Positions 1 to 8,650 of a stretch of 64,000 bases of DNA are shown piece by piece. Within the stretch, counting starts at the first letter, position 1, and every line of letters starts with the position of its first letter. Origin of the DNA: Vibrio diabolicus (GTDB lineage: Bacteria > Pseudomonadota > Gammaproteobacteria > Enterobacterales > Vibrionaceae). The notes under the pieces were generated by a model. It was given only the letters and a program-made list of their open reading frames with translations, did no database searches and had not been told where the DNA came from. The stretch spans positions 992,001 to 1,056,000 of the forward strand of contig CCKK01000020.1 in assembly GCA_001048675.1 (NCBI GenBank), given 5' to 3'. Made by a program: the position numbers and the translations under genes.

Positions 1-161
1 GACAAAAACTCGCGATCGTTAATTTTCACGAAATAGCGCTGTTCGCCGTCATTGATCATGTAGCTTTCACTGATATCCCCACCAGATAGTCTTACTTTTT
101 CCGTGATCTGGTACTCGAATAATAAAGTATCAGAAAGCTGTTGCGATATTGCTTGCCACAT
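1..161 (-). CDS. Fructosamine kinase family protein, N-terminal part only
   Basis: The first 53 codons of a minus-strand gene run off the left edge, starting at the ATG at 161-159 (MWQAISQQL...). The opening resembles E. coli YniA, a fructosamine-3-kinase-like/aminoglycoside phosphotransferase-fold protein. The visible part covers the N-lobe start, including a glycine-rich turn (LSGGDISESY) and a YFVKIN strand that would carry the ATP-binding lysine. The catalytic loop lies outside the window. The family is thought to phosphorylate glycated amines or sugars. Assignment is from memory of the family, on a short fragment. Confidence 0.7.
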   Translation of the reverse strand, partial: MWQAISQQLSDTLLFEYQITEKVRLSGGDISESYMINDGEQRYFVKINDREFL

Positions 162-385
162 ACAAAACCTCGCGAATCTATTTGACCACCAACAGTTTAG
201 GATAAAAAGCAAGGTGTTGGCGCTACGTTGAGCATACTTCGTAAAGAAACCTTCCTCTCAGTGTAGTCAATTTGTATAAATGTGAATCAAATCGCTTATA
301 AGCCTCTGATTTGTCGGCATAGCATATGGAGATGAACGTATACAACAGGTATTATTATTTTTTTGACGTTAGTTCCATTGGTGAC

Positions 386-1360
386 ATGAAAATACTGATA
401 TGTGATGACTCAGCGGTTGCAAGAAAGCTCATTGCGCGCTCCATCGTACAAGATACATCATTGCACCTGATCGAAGCTCAAGATGGGTATGAGGCGCTAA
501 ATATTCTTGCGGAGCAAAATATCGATATTTTGTTTCTCGATTTAACGATGCCGATCATGGACGGTTTTGAAGTCCTTGAGTCATTACCTGTTAGTCATTA
601 CCAGACTAAAATCGTCATTATTTCTGGAGATGTTCAACAAGAGGCAAAACAGCGCTGCATAGAGCTAGGTGCTCAAGCTTTTATCGCTAAGCCTCTGACA
701 GAAGAGCAGGTGATACCGCTCTATGAACAATTGGGGCTGCACTATGCGTTCAAGCCTAGCCATTCGATTGATCCTAAAAGCCAGATTTGCGAGGAGTTCT
801 CCTCATTAGCCAAATTCCGCGAGATTGCAAACATTGCACTTGGTAAAGGGGCTGCGATTATGGCAGACCACTTACACGAGTTCATCCAACTTCCTGTTCC
901 ACATGTTGGTCCGTTATCCTACGGCGAACTTCATATGACGCTTGTCGACGTTGTTGGGCGAGATGGCTCTGTCGCGGTTGCGCAGAGGTTTGTTGGTGGC
1001 GGTATTCATGGTGAAGCTCTGGTGTGTTTGCGTGGTAGAGACATCAATCAAATTGGCGAGAAGTTAGGCTATCTGCTTGAGTTTACACCTCATAATGAAA
1101 TCATTTTGAATATCTCGAACTTACTGGTTTCTTCATTTCTCACATCGTTAGGGGATCAGCTCGACAAGCAATTCTCACTTCGTCAGCCAGGCATTGTGGA
1201 TACGTTAACGCCTTACTGTGAAGAGCAGGGTGAATTAGGTGAGCTGTTTACTATCGAATACACCTACATGGCAGAAGCGCTCGATTTTGAGTGTGAGGTA
1301 CTGTTTTTAATTGATAAACCATCCGTAGAAATTATTTATGAAATCATGGAGCTAATCTAA
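386..1360 (+). CDS. Response regulator with C-terminal CheC/CheX-like domain
   Basis: Residues 1-120 form a receiver domain: acidic pair in ILICDDSAVARKL, phospho-acceptor Asp in LFLDLTMPIMDGF, and the lysine in FIAKPL. The C-terminal half (KFREIANIALGKGAAIM...) resembles CheC/CheX-type phosphatases, which dephosphorylate response regulators. The gene may thus tune a phosphorelay rather than bind DNA; no helix-turn-helix is visible. An upstream in-frame ATG at 326 exists, but the receiver domain begins right after the ATG at 386, which I prefer. The stop overlaps the start of the following diguanylate cyclase (TAATG), so the two are translationally coupled and probably act together. Confidence 0.75.
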   Translation: MKILICDDSAVARKLIARSIVQDTSLHLIEAQDGYEALNILAEQNIDILFLDLTMPIMDGFEVLESLPVSHYQTKIVIISGDVQQEAKQRCIELGAQAFIAKPLTEEQVIPLYEQLGLHYAFKPSHSIDPKSQICEEFSSLAKFREIANIALGKGAAIMADHLHEFIQLPVPHVGPLSYGELHMTLVDVVGRDGSVAVAQRFVGGGIHGEALVCLRGRDINQIGEKLGYLLEFTPHNEIILNISNLLVSSFLTSLGDQLDKQFSLRQPGIVDTLTPYCEEQGELGELFTIEYTYMAEALDFECEVLFLIDKPSVEIIYEIMELI

Positions 1361-2322
1361 TGTCCGATATTACGCTGGACATAGCAGACTTTCATTGGGT
1401 CACACAAATTCTCGATACGATGGACTCAGGGCTTATCGTGTTGGATCAAGAGTATAAGGTCTGTGTGTGGAACAGTTTTATGCAGTCATACAGTGGCGTT
1501 CTGTCACAAGAAATCCTTGGCCAATGTTTATTTGATCATTTTGAAGAGCTGCCAAAAACTTGGCTAGAAACCAAGATAAAAACCGCCGCCGATCTGGAAA
1601 CTCGTTCCTTCTCTAGCTGGGAAAACCGACCGTACCTTTTTAAATTCAACAATTTTTCTCCGGTTTCAAACAGCAGTGATTTCATGTATCAAGACATCGT
1701 AATCACCCCGTTAATCGGGCTCTCAGGAGAGGTCAGCCACATTGCTATTCAAGTGAATGATGTCTCTGAAACGGCAAGAAATCGCATTCATTTGAAAGAA
1801 ACAAATCAACATTTGTCTGAAATCAGTCGCAAAGATGGTTTAACAGGTTTATTTAATCGTGCTTATTGGGAGCAATCGCTGAAAGAAGAGTTTGCTCACC
1901 TAAAAGTTATCGACGGACCATGCTCATTAGTAATATTTGATATCGACCACTTTAAAAAAGTGAATGATACCTATGGTCACCCGACGGGAGATGAAGTCAT
2001 TCGTCGTACTTCTTCGTTATTAAGAAAGACAGCAAGAAGCAGTGATGTGTGCGGTCGTTTTGGCGGAGAAGAGTTTACGGTATTGCTTCCTCATACGAAT
2101 CAAGAACAAGCTTGCTATTTCGCGGAGCGTTTACGTAAAAGAATTGAGCAAGAGATCGTGAAAGTGGAAGATTTTTTGATTAATTACACGATAAGTATTG
2201 GTGTTTGCGAGTATAAACCTTATTTTGAAACTCACACTCAATGGTTAAAGAGTGCCGATGCTGCGTTGTATCGTGCAAAAGAAAACGGTCGTAACCAAAC
2301 TTGTTTGCATGAAAATGACTGA
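1360..2322 (+). CDS. PAS-GGDEF diguanylate cyclase
   Basis: An N-terminal PAS-like sensor (about residues 10-140; LDTMDSGLIVLDQEYKVCVWN) is followed by a GGDEF domain (about 155-315) with the intact active-site motif GGEEF. An RSSD lies five residues upstream and fits the RxxD inhibitory I-site. The protein should make cyclic di-GMP from two GTP and be product-inhibited. There are no membrane segments, so it is cytosolic. The start overlaps the stop of the REC-CheC-like gene, suggesting that this regulator controls or is controlled by the cyclase. The signal sensed by the PAS domain is unknown. Confidence 0.87.
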   Translation: MSDITLDIADFHWVTQILDTMDSGLIVLDQEYKVCVWNSFMQSYSGVLSQEILGQCLFDHFEELPKTWLETKIKTAADLETRSFSSWENRPYLFKFNNFSPVSNSSDFMYQDIVITPLIGLSGEVSHIAIQVNDVSETARNRIHLKETNQHLSEISRKDGLTGLFNRAYWEQSLKEEFAHLKVIDGPCSLVIFDIDHFKKVNDTYGHPTGDEVIRRTSSLLRKTARSSDVCGRFGGEEFTVLLPHTNQEQACYFAERLRKRIEQEIVKVEDFLINYTISIGVCEYKPYFETHTQWLKSADAALYRAKENGRNQTCLHEND

Positions 2323-2512
2323 AATACAAAAAGGTTTGAAGAAACCCTGTATCCGAACGCAGTGAGGCAAAGCGCAATTGTTTGAAAAACATCCAGTTGG
2401 TTCGTGAATGTTTGTTAATATGAAATAAGTTAATGAAATTTTCTCGGCATGTCTTACTATTGAAACTATTCCGCTTTCAGCTTCGAAGGCTTGCAATAAA
2501 CGGAGAAAAACA

Positions 2513-2857
2513 GTGGTTTTAGAAACCGATGGATATCTCGCTCTTATCGAGCACTTGTCGCTAAATCTAGATATTTTCACGACTGAAATTGGCGACACTG
2601 GATCCGAAAGCATCGAAGATGTCGTCACCGATATGGTGGCTTCAAACATCATGGCGATCTTTGAGCAAAACCCAGAGCTTCACTCAAGCGTACGCTTCAA
2701 ATTACTAAAAGAGGCGGATGCGGTTGTTGAAGATCTTGGCGAGATATTGGCTGGTGTATGGCATAAAAAAGCGACTAATGAACAGATAACGTTCCTTGAT
2801 GAATACATCGCTTTGGTTAAAAACCTATTCGATACTGCCGTTGCTACTTATGATTGA
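2513..2857 (+). CDS. DUF3802 family protein
   Basis: A 114-residue acidic, mostly helical soluble protein starting with GTG after a purine-rich AACGGAGAAAAAC ribosome-binding region. It matches my memory of DUF3802, a short family found in Vibrio and relatives with no known function. No catalytic motif, signal peptide or membrane segment is visible. It follows the cyclase after 190 bases that hold no other gene I can support, and it ends just before a two-way terminator. Confidence 0.65.
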   Translation: MVLETDGYLALIEHLSLNLDIFTTEIGDTGSESIEDVVTDMVASNIMAIFEQNPELHSSVRFKLLKEADAVVEDLGEILAGVWHKKATNEQITFLDEYIALVKNLFDTAVATYD

Positions 2858-2889
2858 TATTGTTTGATACCAGTCATCTCCAATTCTAA

Positions 2890-2925
2890 AAGTAAAGAAG
2901 AGTTACATTGTAACTCTTCTTACTT
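2890..2925. terminator. Bidirectional terminator between DUF3802 and NlpC/P60 genes
   Basis: Near-perfect inverted repeat (AAGAAGAGTTAC / GTAACTCTTCTT) with a 3-base loop between converging genes. The stop codon of the minus-strand gene at 2903 lies within the left arm. Confidence 0.7.
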
Positions 2926-3397
2926 GCCAAAACTTAGATGCCCAGTATGGGTTGTCGATTCTTGAAATGATCACACCTTTAGACGTTGACGCATGCATGA
3001 ACTGCTTGTTACCCAAGTAAATCCCTACATGATAGGTCGTCCGTCTTGTCTTAAAAAACACCAAATCTCCTTGTTTGGCGTCCGTCCAATTTAATTCCAC
3101 ACCTTGTTTCGATTGTTGTCTCGTTGTCCTGGGTAACGATAGCTGATAAGCCTCGACAAAGGCTTTTTGCACAAATGCCGAGCAATCAATACCAGATTTT
3201 TGTGTGCCGCCTAAGCGATAAGGTGTACCATGCCATTCTGTATAAAACTGGAACAAGTCAGGGTTATTGTCCAATAACTGATTTGTAGGTGTTGTCACTT
3301 GCACTTGCTCGCTAGGTTCAGGCCCAGAAGAGCAGGCGCTTAGTAGCACACTGATTATCAAAGGAAAATATACTCGACGCAAATCACCACCTGTCAT
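2903..3397 (-). CDS. NlpC/P60 family peptidoglycan hydrolase lipoprotein
   Basis: The N-terminus is a lipoprotein signal (FPLIISVLLSAC, lipobox LSAC), so the protein should be anchored in the envelope. The rest is an NlpC/P60 domain: catalytic Cys in GIDCSAFVQKAF and His in TYHVGIYLGN, with HAST further on. E. coli relatives NlpC and MepS cut peptidoglycan peptides, MepS being a DD-endopeptidase. The 164-residue length is typical. The gene stands alone, convergent with DUF3802 and divergent from the chemoreceptor. Whether it is the MepS or the NlpC orthologue cannot be told here. Confidence 0.85.
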   Translation of the reverse strand: MTGGDLRRVYFPLIISVLLSACSSGPEPSEQVQVTTPTNQLLDNNPDLFQFYTEWHGTPYRLGGTQKSGIDCSAFVQKAFVEAYQLSLPRTTRQQSKQGVELNWTDAKQGDLVFFKTRRTTYHVGIYLGNKQFMHASTSKGVIISRIDNPYWASKFWQVRRVTM

Positions 3398-3531
3398 CTC
3401 TACGACTCACAACTGAAATATTAGTGTCATAACCAATCCATAGTATGGGCTGCAAATCACGGTTTTGTCTCACAAATGTGACGGAATCACTGCAAAACCG
3501 ATTCAACCTTAAGAAAGAATAAAAATTGATT

Positions 3532-5550
3532 ATGGCAAAGCGAAAACGCTCACGCACATCACTTTCACTGATTCAGGCTGTTAGTGCAACATTTTTAACT
3601 ATCATAGCTCTTGTTATAGCCCTTTCTGTCTCAAGTTTCAAAGGAATGGAACAGGTAGGAGAGCAATTTGAAGACTTGTCGCAAAAAGCGTTACCAATCG
3701 CGATGGCGAACGCAAAGTTAACCAGGAATGTATTGGAGATGGTTAAGCTACTCAACCATGGTATGCAAATTACTGAGCCAAAAGAGTTGCCTCTAATAAA
3801 AGAGCAAATCGATTCACTTGCGACTCAAAGTAAAAGTTTGGTTGGAGAAGCTTCTGGTGTTGCTGAGCAACTCTCTGAGGAGTTAGATACAAATTTAGCG
3901 CGTTTACATAACATCACGCAGTCCATTTTACTGAAGCAATCTTCAGTGATAAAAATTCAAATGGATATTGATGCAGGAGTTGGCGGGTTCCGCTATGGAC
4001 TCAGCTCTATCGGCCCGGAAATGAATCGAATTAGCTCGTTTCTTAGTGCCGAAAATCCTGAATCGAGTGATGCCGCCAACCGATTTATTGCCTCAGCGAG
4101 CTCAATGGAAAGCACGTTCTTAGTAATGATGATGCATTCTGAGCTGAGCAAAGCCGAAAAAGAATACCGAGAAATGCGTAACCGTATTGCAGGTATTAAT
4201 CTCGCCTATGAAGATTTCCAGTCTTTACATCCAGAAGTAAGCGAATACGCAAGCCTAACGGCACCGTACGAGATGGTGAAGCAAGGCTTTAGTGAAAAGG
4301 GCGTGCTGCGTTTGATCCTCGCCAAACTAGAACAAGGGGAATTGCAACGTTCAGAGTTTAAACAGGTTTCGATTCTTGCGGATGAAACCATGCGGTTGCT
4401 TGATCAAATATCACAAGCTGCTGGTGAGTTGATTGCGGATAAAGAGAGTGTGGTCAATGAGACCATTGAGTCGGTGAGTGTTATGATCGTTTTTGCGGCG
4501 TGCGTGATATCTTTCATTATTCTGGTTACTTGGTTTAGCCTTAAGTCATGGACAAACCGAGGGTTAAGGAATGTACTAACGCGTCTTTCAGCACTTACCG
4601 AGCATGACTTTCGTGACAATGCAGATGAGGTCGGCCCTTATGAGCTGAAAGAAGTAGCACGAAAGTTGAATCAAGTGATCGATTCCACACACGATTCCAT
4701 TCAAACGGTGACGCGCAATTGTGAAATGCTTTATCAGACGGCTGAAGTAAGCCACAGTGCAGCTGAACAAACGAGCGATGGGCTGACGACACAAAATGAA
4801 GCATTGGCGAGTATGATCACGACCATTACGCAACTTGAAGCCTCCATTCGTGAAATCGCAACAGTGACAAATGCCTCGTCACAGGACTCGATGCTTGCTA
4901 CCCAGCACACTGAAAAAGGCGTTCACGTTGTGGAACAAAACCGTGAACGTTTGGAATCACTTGAACGCTCTTTGGATATGAATGAGCAATCTATGTTAGA
5001 ACTAGACCAGCGTGTTAAGCAGATTCGTGAAATGGTCGACATGATCAGTGGTATTGCTGACAACACAAACTTGCTTGCTCTCAACGCAGCAATAGAAGCC
5101 GCTCGAGCTGGTGAACAAGGGCGTGGGTTTGCGGTCGTCGCGGATGAAGTCCGCAAACTAGCAAGTGATACTTCTCAACAAACAACGAACATCCGAGCAA
5201 TGATGAGTGAGCTTATTACCGCAGCAGAGCGTTCTCGCCAAGCGGTAAGTGATTCAAGAGAAGAAATGGCCCACGCGCTGCAGTCCAGCAATGAAGTGAA
5301 ATCGACATTCTCTGATATCAACCTTGCGGTCAAACACATTCAAGAACGTGTTGAGCAAATCTCTGTTGCCACGGAAGAGCAAGAACGTGCGACGGCAGAT
5401 GTATCTCAATCCATTACCCATATTTCTGACCTTGGCGAACGTACTAAGCTGCAGCTTGAGTCTATGGTTGAGAGTTCTGAGCAAGTGGCGGAAATTGCAG
5501 GGCGTCAACAAGCGATGTTGCATAAATACGAGCTACATCAGTCCGCATAA
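3532..5550 (+). CDS. Methyl-accepting chemotaxis protein
   Basis: A 672-residue chemoreceptor. Membrane segment 1 is near residues 18-38. It is followed by a roughly 280-residue periplasmic, mostly helical sensor region, a second membrane segment (SVMIVFAACVISFIILVTWF), a HAMP region and a long cytoplasmic coiled coil. The conserved hairpin tip is present (DNTNLLALNAAIEAARAGE...FAVVADEVRKLA), so it should couple to CheW/CheA. The ligand is unknown. An in-frame TTG at 3526 is possible, but the ATG at 3532 gives the usual Lys/Arg-rich start. It is monocistronic, with its own terminator. Confidence 0.92.
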   Translation: MAKRKRSRTSLSLIQAVSATFLTIIALVIALSVSSFKGMEQVGEQFEDLSQKALPIAMANAKLTRNVLEMVKLLNHGMQITEPKELPLIKEQIDSLATQSKSLVGEASGVAEQLSEELDTNLARLHNITQSILLKQSSVIKIQMDIDAGVGGFRYGLSSIGPEMNRISSFLSAENPESSDAANRFIASASSMESTFLVMMMHSELSKAEKEYREMRNRIAGINLAYEDFQSLHPEVSEYASLTAPYEMVKQGFSEKGVLRLILAKLEQGELQRSEFKQVSILADETMRLLDQISQAAGELIADKESVVNETIESVSVMIVFAACVISFIILVTWFSLKSWTNRGLRNVLTRLSALTEHDFRDNADEVGPYELKEVARKLNQVIDSTHDSIQTVTRNCEMLYQTAEVSHSAAEQTSDGLTTQNEALASMITTITQLEASIREIATVTNASSQDSMLATQHTEKGVHVVEQNRERLESLERSLDMNEQSMLELDQRVKQIREMVDMISGIADNTNLLALNAAIEAARAGEQGRGFAVVADEVRKLASDTSQQTTNIRAMMSELITAAERSRQAVSDSREEMAHALQSSNEVKSTFSDINLAVKHIQERVEQISVATEEQERATADVSQSITHISDLGERTKLQLESMVESSEQVAEIAGRQQAMLHKYELHQSA

Positions 5551-5570
5551 GTGACATGTTTTCATCTTCT

Positions 5571-5598
5571 AAAAGCAGAACTTCGGTTCTGCTTTTTT
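5571..5598 (+). terminator. Terminator of the chemoreceptor gene
   Basis: AAAGCAGAA-CTTCGG-TTCTGC hairpin with a very stable UUCG-type loop, followed by six T. Confidence 0.85.
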
Positions 5599-5757
5599 GT
5601 TGCTTCTACGCCCCCTCTGATTGCTATTCAAATCGCAAAAGTGAGTTATATCGCATCTTGCTCATTTCTTAAGGGCTGAGTTATCACTACGTGGTGTTAA
5701 TGGTATCTCGGTGAAACAAGATGACTAGAATGTTGTCCGAATTCAAAGGAATGAATC

Positions 5758-5841
5758 ATGCAACTTCATGCAATTCATTTATATCCAGAACAAGCCAAAG
5801 CTTTCTGCTTAAACAACGAGGAGTGGTTTTGTGATCGATAA
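5758..5841 (+). CDS. Possible 27-residue small ORF ahead of NUDIX gene
   Basis: ATG at 5758 with AAAGGA 9 bases upstream opens a 27-codon frame (MQLHAIHLYPEQAKAF...). It ends 11 bases inside the next gene, whose GTG start has its own GAGGAG site within this frame. This arrangement would allow translational coupling. A competing frame from ATG 5751 ends at about the same place, so coding is not certain. Confidence 0.3.
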   Translation: MQLHAIHLYPEQAKAFCLNNEEWFCDR

Positions 5842-6244
5842 AGTTTGTCCCGTCGTTCTGCGTAAGCAAAACCAAGAGCTCCTACTTTTTAAACATCCGT
5901 TGGCGGGTATTCAGTTCGTCAAGGGTACTGTTGAAGTGTTTGATGAAAGTTACATTATAGCCGCGAAGCGGGAGCTAGCTGAGGAGTCTGGTATCACACA
6001 TGTTCGTTCCGCACGATACTTATGCTCATGGAACAGTGGCTTTCAAAATCAAGTATGGCACTTTGTTTTGTGCGAGTGTGCTGACCTAGCGGATTCATGG
6101 ACGTTTCATACGCAAGACGATGGCGGACATGATTTTGCGTTCTTTTGGCACCATATAGGGAGCGATATTTCCTCACAAGCGCATACCGTTTTTCAGAACG
6201 CGCTGGAAAAAGTTCGAAAACTGATAGACCAAGGAGTGGTGTAA
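5831..6244 (+). CDS. NUDIX hydrolase
   Basis: A 137-residue protein starting with GTG after GAGGAG. The NUDIX box is recognisable (KGTVEVFDES...RELAEESGI). The REXXEEXG core is intact, while the glycine is one residue further from the first Glu than in the usual consensus. Such enzymes hydrolyse nucleoside diphosphates linked to another group; the substrate cannot be predicted. The stop abuts the next start by one base, so it forms an operon with the unknown gene at 6245. Confidence 0.82.
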   Translation: MIDKVCPVVLRKQNQELLLFKHPLAGIQFVKGTVEVFDESYIIAAKRELAEESGITHVRSARYLCSWNSGFQNQVWHFVLCECADLADSWTFHTQDDGGHDFAFFWHHIGSDISSQAHTVFQNALEKVRKLIDQGVV

Positions 6245-6712
6245 GTGAAGTTGCGAGTTGGAGGTTTAACAAAGACGAATTTGTTAAAGCGCCTGAGTCA
6301 AAAGGGTGTTAAATTGAATCCCTTCGCCCAACAACTATTCGATGATGACAAAGTCGAGTGCTCAGATGAGATTCAATCGTTCTGTTTAACGATAAAAACA
6401 CCGTCTGACTTCGGACTTTATTTTGGCGCGACCCTTGGAGAAATTATTGAAGCGGCGTCGACACAAAATCTATCACCTTGTCCTTTAGCTGTTGCGCCAT
6501 ACCTCCGTTTGCAAGAAATTGATTTGGAGAAGGAAGAGTACCTTACTGTGGTGTCTTGCCTGCTTTCGAATGACAAATCTTATCCACGTGGTTTGTATTT
6601 AAGGGAGCTCGACGACGGATTCTGGCTACGAGGCTTTAGATGCTCGGAAGATTGTATCTTTCCGCCGTCGAAAAAGTTTGTTTTTGTGTCTGAGATCGCG
6701 AAGGAGTGTTGA
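6245..6712 (+). CDS. Hypothetical protein in NUDIX cluster
   Basis: A 155-residue soluble protein starting with GTG (MKLRVGGLTKTNLLKRL). I do not recognise the family. It is rich in hydrophobic beta-like stretches and has no signal peptide, membrane segment or obvious metal motif. It starts directly after the NUDIX stop and ends just before another short coding stretch. It could be an enzyme partner of the NUDIX protein or an unrelated cargo gene. Confidence 0.65.
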   Translation: MKLRVGGLTKTNLLKRLSQKGVKLNPFAQQLFDDDKVECSDEIQSFCLTIKTPSDFGLYFGATLGEIIEAASTQNLSPCPLAVAPYLRLQEIDLEKEEYLTVVSCLLSNDKSYPRGLYLRELDDGFWLRGFRCSEDCIFPPSKKFVFVSEIAKEC

Positions 6713-6714
6713 GT

Positions 6715-6929
6715 GTGACATATCTTTATCATCGCGAGCCCGACAACCTTTCTCACCTAATCTCGAGGTAAAACTAGCGGATTTGAGCGAAGTGCCAAAG
6801 CAAACACTATGCTTCTATCAGAAGCGAATAGATAAGGAAGAGCATCCGTTACTCTTCTTTCGCACGCCTCGTGTACGGTTTAAAGGCACTGTCGATCTCA
6901 AAAATCGCTATGAGATTACAAATGTTTAA
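6715..6929 (+). pseudogene. Small gene, probably frameshifted
   Basis: A GTG at 6715 opens MTYLYHREPDNLSHL in one frame, which stops after 18 codons. From about 6760 a different frame carries a convincing protein tail (NLEVKLADLSEVPKQTL... to RYEITNV, stop 6927-6929). Adding one base near CACCTAATC would join them into a roughly 71-residue protein. The alternative is an 83-residue frame from TTG 6678 that overlaps the preceding gene by 35 bases. Function is unknown. It closes the NUDIX operon. Confidence 0.4.
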
Positions 6930-6975
6930 CTGACTTCTATATGCTTTGCGCATTCATTCAGATAAGGAAACGATA

Positions 6976-7356
6976 ATGGATAAATTCGTCGTGTTTCTCT
7001 TATGCCTTTTTATGACAGTTGGCGGTGTGGTTCATCTTTATGACAACATTGCTAACGGTTTTTTGCCTTATGATTTTGCGCCACGCTGGTTGAATATTTA
7101 TTGGAGCTCGTTGGGGCTGTTAGACTTACTAGCGGTGTATCTGTTGGTGAAGCACCGTCGTTCCGGATTAGTACTTATGCTATTGATTCTGACGACCAAT
7201 GTTATTTTTAGCTCGCACGCTCACTATACATTAGAAATATTGGACAACAATGCCGCACTTCAAATGAAAACACTCTTTTTAGGTTTTTCATTCGGCGTAT
7301 CTATCTGGTTATGGAACGCGCGTAAACATCGACAATCACGCCAGATATTTCGTTAA
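6976..7356 (+). CDS. Small integral membrane protein
   Basis: A 126-residue protein starting at ATG 6976 with AAGGAAA 7 bases upstream. About four hydrophobic segments are visible (residues 4-24, 43-63, 68-88, 97-115), with a basic C-terminus (RKHRQSRQIFR). I do not recognise a family and see no catalytic residues. It may share transcription with the next gene, 47 bases on. Confidence 0.6.
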   Translation: MDKFVVFLLCLFMTVGGVVHLYDNIANGFLPYDFAPRWLNIYWSSLGLLDLLAVYLLVKHRRSGLVLMLLILTTNVIFSSHAHYTLEILDNNAALQMKTLFLGFSFGVSIWLWNARKHRQSRQIFR

Positions 7357-7403
7357 CTTTCACTTTTCATCACTCAATTAAGGATAGTAAACAGGGATTC
7401 GTT

Positions 7404-7634
7404 ATGAACGACTTTAAAGACTTGGCCAGTTTCGCTGGTTTCAGCGTACTGACAGGTTTAAGCTTTGGTACCACTTTCTTCAGTCTGGCTTTTCTATACA
7501 GCTCAATAGAAGCACAACAAGCAATGAATACTAATGCTTTGGTGTGCACGGTGCTTGGTGTGGCTGGTTTATTTGTTGGTATTACTCAGTTAAACAAAAA
7601 ACGTCAACTAACGGAGAGTGAATCCATTAGCTAG
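7404..7634 (+). CDS. Small membrane protein
   Basis: A 76-residue protein with two hydrophobic segments (about residues 10-32 and 46-62) and a short charged tail. ATG 7404 follows a GGGATTCGTT stretch with only a weak ribosome-binding site. The family is not recognised. It lies just before a long-spaced inverted repeat and the convergent hydroxylase gene. Confidence 0.5.
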   Translation: MNDFKDLASFAGFSVLTGLSFGTTFFSLAFLYSSIEAQQAMNTNALVCTVLGVAGLFVGITQLNKKRQLTESESIS

Positions 7635-7642
7635 CATCGTAA

Positions 7643-7710
7643 GGATGAAGTGGTGTTTAACTGGTTGGTGTTTAGGTTTAGTCTATTCGCTTTGTTTACG
7701 CACTTCATCC
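7643..7710. repeat. Inverted repeat with long spacer between convergent genes
   Basis: GGATGAAGTG (7643-7652) and CACTTCATCC (7701-7710) are perfect complements 48 bases apart. This could be a weak two-way transcription end; there is no strong T-run. Confidence 0.35.
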
Positions 7711-7724
7711 ACAAAAACTTTTCT

Positions 7725-8552
7725 TCAACTGTTGCGTCTTCTTCGGTTATAGCGAAAAGGTTGCGTTAACAGCTTGTCTAATCGTTGTTCTGCTTCATTC
7801 CTAATTTCCGGTATACCAATTACGACATCATCATGGCCAAGCTCAGGCTGAGCTCGATATGTCCTAAAAAGTCGATCCCAAACAGAAAGGAAGAAACCGA
7901 AATTCGAGTTGGTTTCTTTTGCTATCACGGAATGATGAACGCGATGCATGTCTGGCGTTACTATGACGTTTCGCAGTTTCTGATCCGCTGATAAAGCCAG
8001 TTTTGCATTACTGTGATTAAACATCGCACTGGCATTGAGCACTATTTCGAATACCACGATAGCGATAGGAGAAACGCCTAAGATAAATACGGTGGCAATT
8101 TTGACACCCATCGAGATGATGATTTCGATAGGATGAAAACGTGCGCCAGTGGTGACATCAATGTCGAGATCGGCATGGTGCATTCGATGAAGCTTCCACA
8201 GTGGCTTTACATAGTGAAAGACCACATGCTGAACGTAAATGACGAAATCAAGCAGAATAACCGCTAGAAGCACGTTTAACCAAGCGGGCAGGGAGAGCAA
8301 ATTAAATAGTCCCCATTGTTGCTCCTGAGCGATAATTGCAGCTTGAAAGGCCGCGATAGGCATGACTAACGCAACAATCAAGCTATTCACAGCAACCAGT
8401 GATAAGTTATTGACCCAGCGAAACCCACGTGAAGCGGTAAGTGTTTTTCTCGGCAGTTTGTTTTCCCAAAGGGCACACAGTAATAATACGCCGAGAAAAA
8501 AGCCTAATCTTATCCACGAGGGATCTTGAAACGTCGTTTCTGTCACTGTCAT
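7725..8552 (-). CDS. Sterol desaturase / fatty acid hydroxylase family protein
   Basis: A 275-residue membrane protein of the di-iron fatty acid hydroxylase superfamily. The histidine clusters are visible in order: HVVFH, HRMHH, then NHSN and HRVHH. These would bind the two irons. N-terminal hydrophobic segments (about residues 12-28, 48-70 and 90-110) place it in the inner membrane. The family hydroxylates or desaturates lipids using O2; the substrate here is unknown. The gene is monocistronic, divergent from the tRNA modification gene. Confidence 0.85.
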   Translation of the reverse strand: MTVTETTFQDPSWIRLGFFLGVLLLCALWENKLPRKTLTASRGFRWVNNLSLVAVNSLIVALVMPIAAFQAAIIAQEQQWGLFNLLSLPAWLNVLLAVILLDFVIYVQHVVFHYVKPLWKLHRMHHADLDIDVTTGARFHPIEIIISMGVKIATVFILGVSPIAIVVFEIVLNASAMFNHSNAKLALSADQKLRNVIVTPDMHRVHHSVIAKETNSNFGFFLSVWDRLFRTYRAQPELGHDDVVIGIPEIRNEAEQRLDKLLTQPFRYNRRRRNS

Positions 8553-8650
8553 TTCCTTATTTATTACTTTATCTATGACCGAGATAAGGGTGAAATTATT
8601 TCAACAAACAGTAAGGTGCTTTGAAGGGCTTATCTTGAGGCGAAACCATA

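Noticed and set aside
4588..4833. Open frames opposite the chemoreceptor gene
   Set aside because: Antisense shadows of a strong coding frame, without ribosome sites or protein-like sequence.
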